Assembly (NCBI RefSeq): GCF_000003815.2
Contig: NC_049992.1
Span: 11,031,294-11,095,293, forward strand
Length of the DNA: 64,000 nt
Reading direction: 5' to 3'
From: Branchiostoma floridae
Lineage: Eukaryota > Chordata > Leptocardii > Amphioxiformes > Branchiostomatidae
Both the position numbers and the translations under genes were made by a program. The notes below the pieces were generated by a model, which saw nothing but the letters and a program-made list of their open reading frames with translations, did not search any database and was not told the origin of the DNA. Below are positions 44,877 to 56,400 of the stretch, piece after piece (position 1 is the stretch's first letter; every line of letters starts with the position of its first letter).

Positions 44877-45881
44877 TCAGCTCAACCCAGGCAGCTGACC
44901 TGGCTGTGCCATCAAACAGCCTAACAAATACAACAGACCCAGAGGTAAGTTCAGTTTTGCTGTCTTCTGAGGTAATTTGGTCATCCGATGTTCCCTGAAG
45001 TCCCGTTCCAGGCTGAAGGCCAGTGGGAGGGTGATGAGAGGAAGGAACAGCCATTTTGAAAAGTTTGTCGCCAAAATTGCGAAGAGGATGTACGGAGTGA
45101 ACAGGAGTAGCGTGTAAAGCGCGTATGACCCCGTTTGACCTAGAAGGATGGCGAGAGTCACGACTTTGGCCTTGTTGTCTGTGTCCATGTCCCTCGCATT
45201 GTTGCTGTGCAGGATCGCTTCCGTGTTGAGAGCCAGCGGAATGGCATAGAGAAGCGGTGATAACGTAAGCTTTCCTACGTGTACAGAATATGCAAACATG
45301 ACAGCCAACGGACCAAATGTAATCAGGATGACGACATCCCCTAGTGCCACATACTTCAGTCCCATTCCTCCTGTGTACAGGAAAGACCCTGATAGTCCTC
45401 CAAAATACAGGAGAGCCAGGTGTTCCATACTTAGTGGTGATAACTGTACCAGTAACACAAAACATCCACATCCTATACAGTACAGTGTTGCTCCCAACCC
45501 AACTACAGAGTTTGGCTCCAGTATGTGGTCCACCAACGTTCTGTCGTCACTTTTCTTGGTATCTATCCCCTTCATGAAGTCATAGTACGTGTTGACGAGA
45601 TTGCCAGCTGCATGTACGGATATAACGGCTAAACATGCGATCAGAACCAGCAAAGGATCGATGGTTCCCGTTGTTCTGTACGCCAAGGCGCTGCCTAACA
45701 GCACAGGGGTCAGACTGGCACTGAACGACCACGGACGAAGGGCGAGGATGTACTTGGAGAAAACCGACTTTTTCTGGGGTTTCAATCCGTTTGGTGTCCC
45801 GACCTCCACTTCAGCGGTCCCGTTAGGTTGCTTGATGACTTCTTCTGGGTTCTCTTGATCTGTTGGTATGGTTACAGACAT
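44877..45881 (-). CDS. UBIAD1: UbiA prenyltransferase domain-containing protein 1, single exon, 334 aa
   Basis: One uninterrupted frame aligns with vertebrate UBIAD1 (338 aa) from about residue 41 to the end. The enzyme is an integral-membrane prenyltransferase of ER/Golgi that makes menaquinone-4 from menadione and geranylgeranyl-PP; a role in CoQ10 synthesis has been proposed, and it binds HMG-CoA reductase. Seen: [14 protein letters not shown], first Asp-rich active-site motif [14 protein letters not shown] (94-107), [22 protein letters not shown], second motif NNARDMDTD (227-235), [18 protein letters not shown], and a series of hydrophobic helices. The first 40 residues are polar and unlike the vertebrate N-terminus. 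Human UBIAD1 has a coding intron and this copy has none, but a retrocopy is unlikely because the conserved neighbour MTOR is divergent from it, as in human. Confidence 0.97.
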   Translation of the reverse strand: MSVTIPTDQENPEEVIKQPNGTAEVEVGTPNGLKPQKKSVFSKYILALRPWSFSASLTPVLLGSALAYRTTGTIDPLLVLIACLAVISVHAAGNLVNTYYDFMKGIDTKKSDDRTLVDHILEPNSVVGLGATLYCIGCGCFVLLVQLSPLSMEHLALLYFGGLSGSFLYTGGMGLKYVALGDVVILITFGPLAVMFAYSVHVGKLTLSPLLYAIPLALNTEAILHSNNARDMDTDNKAKVVTLAILLGQTGSYALYTLLLFTPYILFAILATNFSKWLFLPLITLPLAFSLERDFREHRMTKLPQKTAKLNLPLGLLYLLGCLMAQPGQLPGLS

Positions 45882-47470
45882 CTCGTTGGAGAATCAGGGC
45901 AGGAAAATGATGTAAATGTCCGAGAGACCTTCCAACAGCACGGACCGGTTACATGTGTGTGAGTCATGAATGCAAATCTCGCGATGTTGACCTGATTTCT
46001 CGCGAGACTAAAATGTTATTACTCTTGTAAATAAATAAGTAACTGATAAACCAAGCATTTGTTACTACAGATGTGGAAAGCAACAAAACAGTTGATACAT
46101 TTGTCTTCGCTAAAGACGTATACGGGGTTTTATATATCTTAGATGGCTTTATCTCGTCTAAATCATGTGACTCTCAAAAATCGGAATGGACGACTTATCT
46201 ACGGGGATGTTTTTCAAACCAGAATAATAGCAGACAGTTTATGAATAGAATTGATTTACATCTCAAAAAAGTTGATGGTATAACATAACAAAAATATCAA
46301 TCTTGCCATAAGTTGAAAGTTTGTAGCCAAGATGCGAATATTTAATATTTGTACCGTTATGTAATCCCCGTCTTGTAGTGGTCACGTCCAATAATGGAGG
46401 GGGCTTTTCTGAAGTGATTGCCGATCAGGTGCGAACCTTTCCGATGTGTGATCTGTGTATTGTCTCATGATTGCCATACAATAACGATGTATTTTGATGC
46501 ATCGGTTTTGTTTTTCTTACGTGCAAACTTATTCAATGCTTGTCGTTAAGGCGCATGCTGTAGATCTTCCGGTGCAATACTGTTTATGGGGAGGGGGGCA
46601 GTACCTCTGATGCGTTTGTCGATAAAATCAACAGCTTGTTTGTTGCACTAGGTGAAGCAGAGTTATCACCACGTGCATACACGTATGTTTGTTTTCGGTT
46701 TGATGTACATCATTTAGTGTACGAAGTATCAAATATGTTACAAGTCCAGGTCATAATCTGTGCACCTTCATATATTTTTAGGTACCGATACGACTAAATT
46801 ATATATGTAACGGTGCAGCATGCAGCTACTGATATAGCTTCCGGGTCACTAATAGTGGTCGATATTGTTTTACCTTCTTCTAAACTGAATGATCACGAGG
46901 GATGGCTTATACTGAGATTGACCCAGACTTTTGTTGCAATTATTCAACGCGTAGCCATTGCAACTGTGTACGTCTTTTTTGTAAACAATGGGTAATTAGT
47001 TTCAGACTGGCTGTAGATTCTTATCTCTGTAGGATGTACATTTGTTTACATTACCACTGGTGTTCCTTGTTTACATGCTTTTGTCAGATTTCAAGATCTT
47101 TTGTTTCAGAAAGACGATTTCAAATCATAGAAGGCTAGAGACATATCAAGTTGGTTAGTTGTGGAAGGCAGATCACTGGTAGACTTCATGGTTTCAGTAG
47201 TTCTGTATTTAAGTTACTAGTAGTATATTCCTTTGACAGCGATGCTTCAATGTGTATGAGATGATAATCTAGCCTACTAGTCTTCCTGTCAAGAATTAAT
47301 TGTGATTTAGATGCTATTGATAAGTAGCCAGTGTTAGGGCGAATGACTTACTATTTAGTAAGTTAAAAGCCAGTGAGTTTTGCTGTGTGTTATTTTTCAT
47401 AACAACGCAAATGTGATTTTTCCAGTCAATACTGAATGAGCTGACCTGAAGAGTTTAAGAGATATCAGCC
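45882..47470. promoter_or_regulatory. Divergent UBIAD1/MTOR intergenic promoter region
   Basis: 1.6 kb separates the two start codons. The UBIAD1-proximal part has a CTCGCGA half-site at about 45978 and the palindrome TCTCGCGAGA at 45998-46007. CACGTG occurs at about 46671. Close to MTOR, a TTTTTCCAG acceptor ends at 47425, so the MTOR ATG at 47471 is probably preceded by a spliced 5'UTR exon within this region. The UTR donor is not identified. Confidence 0.6.
45998..46007. promoter_or_regulatory. TCTCGCGAGA core-promoter palindrome
   Basis: An exact 10-bp match 117 bp upstream of the UBIAD1 ATG. In mammals this element marks TATA-less, often bidirectional, housekeeping promoters. Function here is inferred from position. 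Confidence 0.6.
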
Positions 47471-50400
47471 ATGCTGTCACAGTTTGTCGCCGGCCTGAAG
47501 AGCCGCAATGAAGAGTCTCGGACGAAGGCTGCGAAGGACATGCAGCACTACGTCACCACGGAGCTACGGGAGATGTCAGCGGAGGAGAACACCGCCTTCA
47601 TGGACGAACTGAACCACGACATCTTTGAGATGGTGTCAAGTTCTGATGCTAATGAGAAGAAGGGGGGCATTCTTGCCATCGGTGCGTGGACTATACACAA
47701 TACAATTCCTTATGTCATGGTGCTTATTAAGTAGACAAGTTTTGAGGGTACAAAGAATACATGGAAAAATACATGAAATGTTGGTAATCAATTTATTTAT
47801 TTATTGATCTTCTAGGGTGGTCCCTTCAGTCTAGCAGACTGATTTCCAAGGGAGCCCTGTGACAATCAACATAAACAATCATCATACAACATAAAACGCA
47901 AATCAATGGTCAAAAATGTCTGTTGAAAGTACTAGTATGCAACTGATTCAGTGTTGCTATATTTATAGATTAATCAGTCACCAATGAGACTAAAAGTGTA
48001 GTCTGTCAGTGTGAACTCTGTTGATGCTGTTTACTAGTGAACGGATATGTAGCACCTGCTTTTATTTGTTTAAAATTTGATGTTTGTTCATCATACTATT
48101 AAACCATTTGCATTTTGCAGCAATTATTTGCTTGCATTACTCACAAAGTAGGGAGTGGAGTTTTGATATCAAGATATTTCTCTTTTTATTATGCAGTGAG
48201 CCTGATTGGTGTAGATGGTGGCAGTAGCTCGACACGCATCAGCCGGTTTGCCAACTACCTGCGGAACCTCCTGCCCTCCAATGACCCCGTTGTCATGGAA
48301 ATGGCCTCGCAGGCTGTGGGTCGGCTGGCACTGGCCGGAGGGACCTTCACGGCGGAGTACGTGGAGTTTGAAGTGAAGAGAGCCATCGAGTGGTTACAGG
48401 GAGATCGACATGAAGGCAGAAGACATGCTGCAGTATGTACAGTCAACACTTTATTGATAATGAAAAACATAATTTTACAGAACAAAAATCATGGCACACA
48501 TACAAGATAAAGGCACACATGAGTAGCTACAAAACTGAAACCTAAAAACAAAAAGACTATGATCACACAATCCTTGTACTTTTGTAGTAGAGAAAAACTT
48601 AAGTATAATATAGAAAAAAAGTTTGAAACTGATGAAACATGTGGTTTACAAATTCCAACTTTAAGACATTTTGGGTTTGTTATGAGCTTATTTCACCTAG
48701 TAAAGTTATTTTTTATTGTTTGAGAAATTTTGTACATAGGACACAAGAAAAGTCTCTTGGTTCTGATACAGCTTCAACTGATGATTTATGCCATGTTGTT
48801 TCAGGTTTTGGTTCTCAGAGAGCTTGCTGTGAGCGCCCCCACGTTCTTCTTTCAACAAGTGCAGCCTTTCTTTGATAACATCTTCAATGCTGTACGAGAC
48901 CCTAAACAGGCCATTCGCGAGGGTGCAGTGGCAGCACTGCGTGCCTGTCTGGTACTCACTTCACAGAGGGAGACTAAAGAGATGCAGAAACCACAGTGGT
49001 ATAGGGTAAGTTTAACTGGAGTATAGGGAGCATAGGTAGTCTTTTTGACTGAAGCAGTATGTAATGCAAAGTAGTTTAAAGCTTATTGTTTTGCTCAGGC
49101 TCAAGGGCCCATATCACGGTACAAATCTAAGATAAGAATGAAAATTTTTTACAGCTCTGTTGAAGTAAATATTGAGAAATTGCAGTTATTAGGCAACAGA
49201 GGTGGTATACCAAGGGAATCTGTGAGGAAGTGGGCAAGAGCGATATCAGTGTATGTGGCCTTGCCTGTGTGAACCAGCTGGACAGAGCCACTTTAAATTG
49301 TGGTGTGAAAACTAGCTGACTATCGCCCACCTCTGTGTCAGGGGCCCAAGCAGCGGTATAATCAAATACTGATTGCTACTACTACTACTATTACTACTAC
49401 TTACAACGTTACACTAAACTGCTTCCTCACCAAGGATGGAGAGAGATGGTTTGAGAAAGATAGAGTGATTTCATGGTACCCAGGAGCAAATATTTTGTTG
49501 GTGTTGTATGTTTTAGGGAAAAAGCTGACAGCATGTTGTCTTGTTTCAGCAAACCTATGAGGAAGCAGAGAAGGGCTTTGATGACTCTGCTGGGAAGGAG
49601 CGAGGAGTGAACAAAGATGACCGTGTTCACGGGTCACTGCTGATCATTAATGAACTCATCAGGAACAGCAGCATGGAGGGAGAGGTAGGTTAAACTGTCC
49701 AGTTTATGTAATAGTTTAAGCTTAGATAAATTTGAGATTTTGTACATGTTTTGAAATCATTCAGGGATACTCCGTGTGAAAACTGATGTTTGGAATGATA
49801 TGGATTGTTTTTAAAGCTGAATATGTGGAAGGTCTTTCTGAAAAAAATTGTTCCTCCTTGCCACTTTTAATGTTCAAAAATAGAATAGCCCTGAATTGTC
49901 AGTGTTTATCAAAAAGCATTTTTGGAAATAAAAGGTTTGACGGATGAGTATCTTGATTGCTGTTGTTGTTTTTTAGTTTTTCTTTTTTAGAACTTCAAGG
50001 TGGATATGTGAGCTGTGGATGAAGTTGACACCACAGAGCCACTGCACGGTTACGTATGCAGTTGATCTCCTTAGATACTGGAGATGTTAACATGTTGCTT
50101 CTCCCCTCTGTTCAGCGCCTACGACAGGAAATGGAGGAGATCAGTCAGCAGCAGGTCCAGCATGATCAACAGAAACCCATCAAGGAGTTCTCCTTCCTCG
50201 GATTCAAGTCCTCCAAGAGCCTGACCAGCCACAGCAGCCAACACAGCAACTCCCACACCACCGTGGCCACCTTCCAGGGGCAGCGGTCAATGCTGTCCTC
50301 CCTGGGGATGGGGATGAGGGGGGCGCAGGTGCAGGGGAAGCCTGTCAATGTGGAGAGTAGGTACTGCAGGGAACTCATGGAGAGCAAGTTTGAGCTGGTA

Positions 50401-53400
50401 AGACTGGTCAGATTATAGGTGGACTTTGTATTTTTGATCAGGATGTTTCAGATGTTCTGACAGAGGTTTAGTTACTTTTAAATCTTCAATTGGAAGTAAC
50501 TATGGGAGATCATCATCATTATATTTTTCCATGCCAGTACTGTAGCCAGGCCAAGGCCAATGGAAGATGACAATGCAATGTGTCGATCTTGCAGACAAGA
50601 TATTGGCAATAGTAGTGTGGTTTCTATGATGTACATAGATTTGGCAGTTACCCATACTAATTGTTTTAACTTCTTGTTTTCCTCTTTTACAAAAAAATTT
50701 AAAGGAGATAGAGTTATAACAGAACAGTGACATTTGTATACACACAAAAAACTGTCAGTGTTTGTGTTCTACCATATTGCACACAGTCAGAGATAAAGTG
50801 TCCACCTGTTCTCCCCCCCTCCCAGGTGTGTCAGCAGGTGCTGAAGTATAGGACCAGCAGGAATGTGCTGCTGCAGCAGGTGTTGCTCCAGCTGCTGCCC
50901 CGCCTGGCTGCCTTCCAGCCACAGAGATTTGTCCAGTCGTAAGCTGCACCTGTCTTTTCACAAGTTGAATTATAGCTGTGCTTAAGTCACATCAAATATG
51001 GCTGTTGCCAGTACTTTTTAACTATCCTTTATAGATACGTCAAAGGTTAGACATCCAGGTAATAAGATACGCCAAATATCAATTACTCAAGCAACCAGAT
51101 ATGATTTTGGAAACGGTCAAACTTTTCAGGCAGATCCACTACCTTTCGTCAGTGACACTGTATCGACTATCACTGCCATCAAAGGAGACAGTGACACTTT
51201 TTTTATGAAAGATAGTGGATTCTGCCTGATACGTCTGACCATTTCCAAAATCTTACCCAGTTGCTTCAGTAATTACTATTTGGAATATCCTTTATAGATA
51301 TTGCCTGTTATCTTGTCCACAATTGGACCACCACCTTTTCATTGAAGAACCATTTTTCACCACCAATAGGTACCTGACAGACACCATGAGCTACCTACTG
51401 GGGTGCCTGAAGAAAGAACGGGAACGCTCGACAGCTTTCCAGGCAGTCGGCCTGCTGGCCGTGGCCGTACGACAGGAAGTCATCGCCTACCTGAACCGGA
51501 TCCTGGATGTGGTTAGGATATCACTGCCGTCGAAGGAGACACCACACAAGTAGGGTTTACCATAGAACAAGAATTCTGCTACATGTATATTTAAGATTCA
51601 CACTGTTTCGTGAATTTGACTTACTGGTATTACTTAGTAGTATCCAATACTTGCTTTATTATTGTATTTCATTGTACTGCTGCAATAATCTCTGACGCAT
51701 TTGTATAGCAGTCTTCTTTTTAAACTTAAACAAGTTGTTTATAGATGTGTATCATATAACTTGTAGATTACTACAGGTCTTAGGAAGCTTTTGTAGAGTT
51801 TAAATTCCTCTCTTGTTTGTTGCAGGAGACACAAGAACTTTTTGTTTGATCCCTTCTCTCATTTTGTTGCAGGAGGCACAAGAACTTTGTGGTGGACCCC
51901 TCTGTGTTCACCTGTGTGAGTATGCTGGCCCGTGCTGTAGGACCCTGCATCGCCAAGGAGGTGAAAGAACTGTTGGAACCCATGTTGGCTGTTGGCCTAA
52001 GGTAATGTCTAAGAGCCTTGTTGGACATACATGATCATTTTACAGAAATTCAACCATATGAATGCCCACACCCCTCCTGTTAGTTTGTTAGAAAAATTAG
52101 CATGGGATCATTGCCAGAGCGATGGAGTTCTTTCCATCATTAGAAAAAACAAAAACAAGAAGTGCAAGTGATGTCATTTAATGTTGTTGTTGATGACACC
52201 ACCCCCAAAGCCTACCCACCACATACCCCCCCCCCCCAACCGTTACCAAAGACTTCATATTAGCTGTGCACTGACAGTTGCATGGGTGTACTAGATGTTA
52301 TCAATTGTTGTTGTCCCACCCCTGGCCATGTCTACAGCTCTCATATTAGCTTTACCCTGATAGTTGCATGAGCCCTGCCCTGCGCTGACTGCAGCCCTGC
52401 ATGACCTGGCCCATCAGATCCCACAGGTCTCAGCTTAGCTTTACACTGACAGTTGCATGAGTTTACTTGATGCCATCATGTGTTGTCCCTCCCCAGCCCT
52501 GCGCTGACTGCAGCCCTGCACGACCTAGCCCATCAGATCCCACAGCTGAAGAAGGACATCCAGGACGGGCTGCTGAAGATGCTGTCTCTTGTCCTCATGC
52601 ACAAGCCTCTCCGTCATCCTGGCATGCCACAGAAGTTCACTCCTTCCCTCACTCCATCTGGTAGGTCTCATTTCCTCCCTTTCTCCATCTCGATCTCTTT
52701 GTAGAATGTATAGGAATATGAAAAAATTAAAGTGGTACTCCAGACAGAAAATGCTTGTGATGAGGAGCTTTGACCAGGCATCCACCATGGTTTGTTCAGC
52801 TCTGAAGGGTCACTCCCTCTCGGGTCATGTGACTGGATAAGTGTGTTTCTTTGTGGAATGCTTTTGATTGACAGGCTTTACTTCTTGTGATGGATTGTGT
52901 TGTCATACCAATGATTGTAATAATCCATGTATTCTTCCTTTTTTCTAGCTTCCTTCTCAAACATCCAGGATGCCAATGATGTGACAAACACTGTTCTGGC
53001 ACTGAGAACTCTGGGTAGCTTTGACTTTGAAGGTAAGTGATGACATGTCTTTTTATTGATGTTGATGGTACTTTCTTTTGGTGGCACTTCATTTTGATGG
53101 CGTTTTCTTGTATTAATGGCCCCCTTTGTGGAGATGATTGGCTGTCTGATACCTTTCCTTGGTCTTGAATGGACTTCCAGCTCCTGTCCTTGGTGCTGAT
53201 TGGTACTTCAGTACCTTGGTGCTGAAAGTCTCTATGGAACCTTTCCTTGGTGCTGATTGGCTTTCTGGTACCTTTCCTTGATGCTGATTGGCCCTCTGGT
53301 ACCTTTCCTTGGTGCTGATTGGCTCTCTGGTACCTTTCCTTGGTGCTGATTGGCTCTCTGGTACCTTTCCTTGGTGCTGCATAGCTCACTGGTACCTTCC

Positions 53401-56400
53401 CTTGGTGCTGATTGGCTCACCTGTTCCTAACTTTGATGCTGATTCTGTTACCTTTCCTTGAATACTAAATAGTTCTGTTTTTCTTATTCTGTATGCTGAT
53501 CAGCAGTCTAGTGCTTTTTCTTCATTGCAGTCTGGTCCCCAGTGGTGTTTGCAACAAGTATTTGATCTAATGCCTTTAGTGAATATCTCCTTAACAGGGA
53601 AGTTATATGTACATATGTAACAAAACCTGTTTCCGTCCCCCTCAGGCCACTCCCTGACAGTGTTTGTGCGACACTGTGCCGACCACTTCCTGGCCAGCGA
53701 GCACAAGGAGATCCGGATGGAGGCAGCCCGCACCTGTTCTCACCTGCTGTCTCCTTCCATACATGTAAGGGCGCATCAGCTTATCTTAAGGATGCGTGTG
53801 TACTGTAATTCCTGATTTCTTCAATGTACTTTTACGTTCACGGTTTTCATAGCAAAGACTGTAACATGAACTTATCTTTACCGATGACAAATGAATCGCT
53901 GACTTTTTTACGCGCACCTGCTGCCACCGTGGACATTTAGTTCAACAAGTTAAATTTTCTCAGACCATGAAAGTTTGGTACCGAGAAGACAAAGTGAATT
54001 ACAGTATTTGTGCATAAAATTTGTATTGTACATGTGTATACAAGATAGATGACTTTTGTAATCTCCCATTTACAATTTTTAAGATGTATAGCACTCATAT
54101 CACTGATTCAGCTCTACGTAGGCTTACCAAGATTGTTGTCTACTATGTCTACAGTTTACTATTGATTATGTGTGTGAATGGTTGTTACAGGCTTTTATTT
54201 AAACATGTGTGATGCCTCATATGATAATATATCAGTATGGTTGCTGTGTTTTGATTCATTTGTTTTTTTTTGTTTTCATTTGCTTTGTTTCATTTCATTT
54301 TTATTCATTTCTTCTTTTCAAATACTCTTCTATTCTTGTTTATCATTTATCTTTTACCCTTTTCCAATGTGTCATACCATCAAGTGACTTGAAATTTTCT
54401 TTTTAGTTTGACCCAGACTTCCTTTCCATAGTAAGTCCCATGTGTGTGTTTGTGCAAGGCTGCTCTATCTGTTGGCAATTTATGGGCTATTTCATTATTG
54501 GGATGGGAGGGTCTTCATCATTCCAGTAATCTATACCATATCAAAGTGGGATGTATCCTCAGTTTAAAGAAGTTAAGGGTGACGGTAGCTTTTCAAAAAA
54601 AGGAGAACTGGAAAAGAAGAATTAATAAACTTTTATTGTAGTTATGATGCAGTGGACAAAGAAAACTGTATAACCTACCCTTCCCTGAAGTATTAGAAAT
54701 GGAGTGGCCTATAGTACAACTAACAAAGTATTTGTCTAACTTCCAGCGTACTTTTGTGCTTTGCTGTGTTGTTGTGAAGACTGCTTGTGTTCATAAGCTC
54801 CACATCTGCATTTTGAACTAATCAGTGTTTGCATGGTTTTCTTCTTTCTTTAAATTTTGTATATGGTGCTTTGAACTCTTCTTGTAGTAGACTACTTAGC
54901 TACATAGTGGTGATCTGGGAAAATGTGTTTGATTTTTTGAAGAAGTTAAATCTTAAAGTATCCTTTGTAGCTGTCTTGGTGCAATTCTTTGTGTATATGA
55001 AATATTATACCTCAAAATCTGACTTCAATACCTGTATTGAGTTTTGCTTCCCCCTTGTCAAAGCATCACATTATGCAAGAAATGTCTTGTAACAGTTTCT
55101 CCACAGCAAAATAGTGTCAGTTAGAGATGGAGTTTTCATCAAATAGACAACAGCATGTACCATAGTTATCCCCTTGTAGTTGTTCTATTTCTGAGCAGAT
55201 ACAGACACTTTGCAGTACCCAGTATAACAGGGCTATAACAGTATTGATTTTTGCATTTCTTTTCTTAATAACTGTTTTGTTTGACAACAGTTGCTGGGTA
55301 ACCACCATGGCCATCCCAGCTACACACAGACCCAGGTGGTGGCTGATGTCCTCAGTAAGCTGCTAGTGGTGGCCATCACAGACACAGGTAGGGGCACAGC
55401 ACACACCAATGTGTCCACTGTGTATCTGGTGTAAAATGGTAGCTTTGTTATCATTGTTGTTGAGAGAACAAGATCATTAATCACAACAAATTATCCTCAG
55501 CTATACCTTCATACTGTTGAAACAGGGTAAATTGATTATCTTTCTTAACCCTGACAATGCTTATGTCAGACATCCTTTTTGAGAAGCAAACAAAGAAACA
55601 AAGATATGGAATGGATTTTACTACTGAAAGGGAAACTTTAGCGCATAACACCAAGATGAGCATAGAACATCACAATTGAGTGTGTTTTCTCTTTGATATT
55701 TGAAACAGACTGGTTACTACTGTAAATGCGGAAAAGTTTGCAGTAATTTTATATTTCGTGGTTTTTGTGGTGGTCACTTTACCACAAACTTAAAACAAGT
55801 GCCAACATGTTCCCATTATAGTATGTGACTACAGTGTATGACTCTTCTGCAAACTTTAAACCATTTCCCTGCTACTGCGCAAGTAAATCCCTGCAAAGTC
55901 CTACAGTAATGATTACATTTCTCCAGACCCTGATATCCGCTACTGTGTGCTGGCCTCGCTGGATGAGAGGTTTGACGGACATCTGGCGCAGGCGGAGAAC
56001 CTGAGCGCCCTGTTTGTGGCTCTGAACGATGAGGTGTTTGAGATCCGTGAGCTGGCCATCTGCACCATCGGCCGCCTCAGTAGCCTCAACCCTGCCTTTG
56101 TCATGCCTTCACTCAGGAAGACTCTTATTCAGGTACTGTGCTAGGGTGTGATGTCAGGTGTAACGCCGGTTCACCTTTATCCGCAGGGTAGCCTAAATCC
56201 GTAATTTTCAAAAACAGTGTATTTGGGGATAATGAAGTTGACAAACTGTGGTTTCAATTTACAATATTCTCAAGATATTTTCAAAATATTGCAGATTCTT
56301 TCGACTTAATATCCTTGAATACCCTGTTTTTATAACGGATATAGGTTATCCTGCGGATAAAGGTGAACTAGCATTATCAGCCTGGCTAAGTAGTAAACTG

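Noticed and set aside
44857-45471. 204-codon minus-strand frame overlapping UBIAD1
   Set aside because: Shifted frame of the UBIAD1 exon; the 334-codon frame carries the conserved Asp motifs.
52796-53389. 197-codon minus-strand frame rich in repeated KGTREPIS-type units
   Set aside because: Produced by the 31-bp minisatellite, which leaves several frames open; it is antisense to an MTOR intron.
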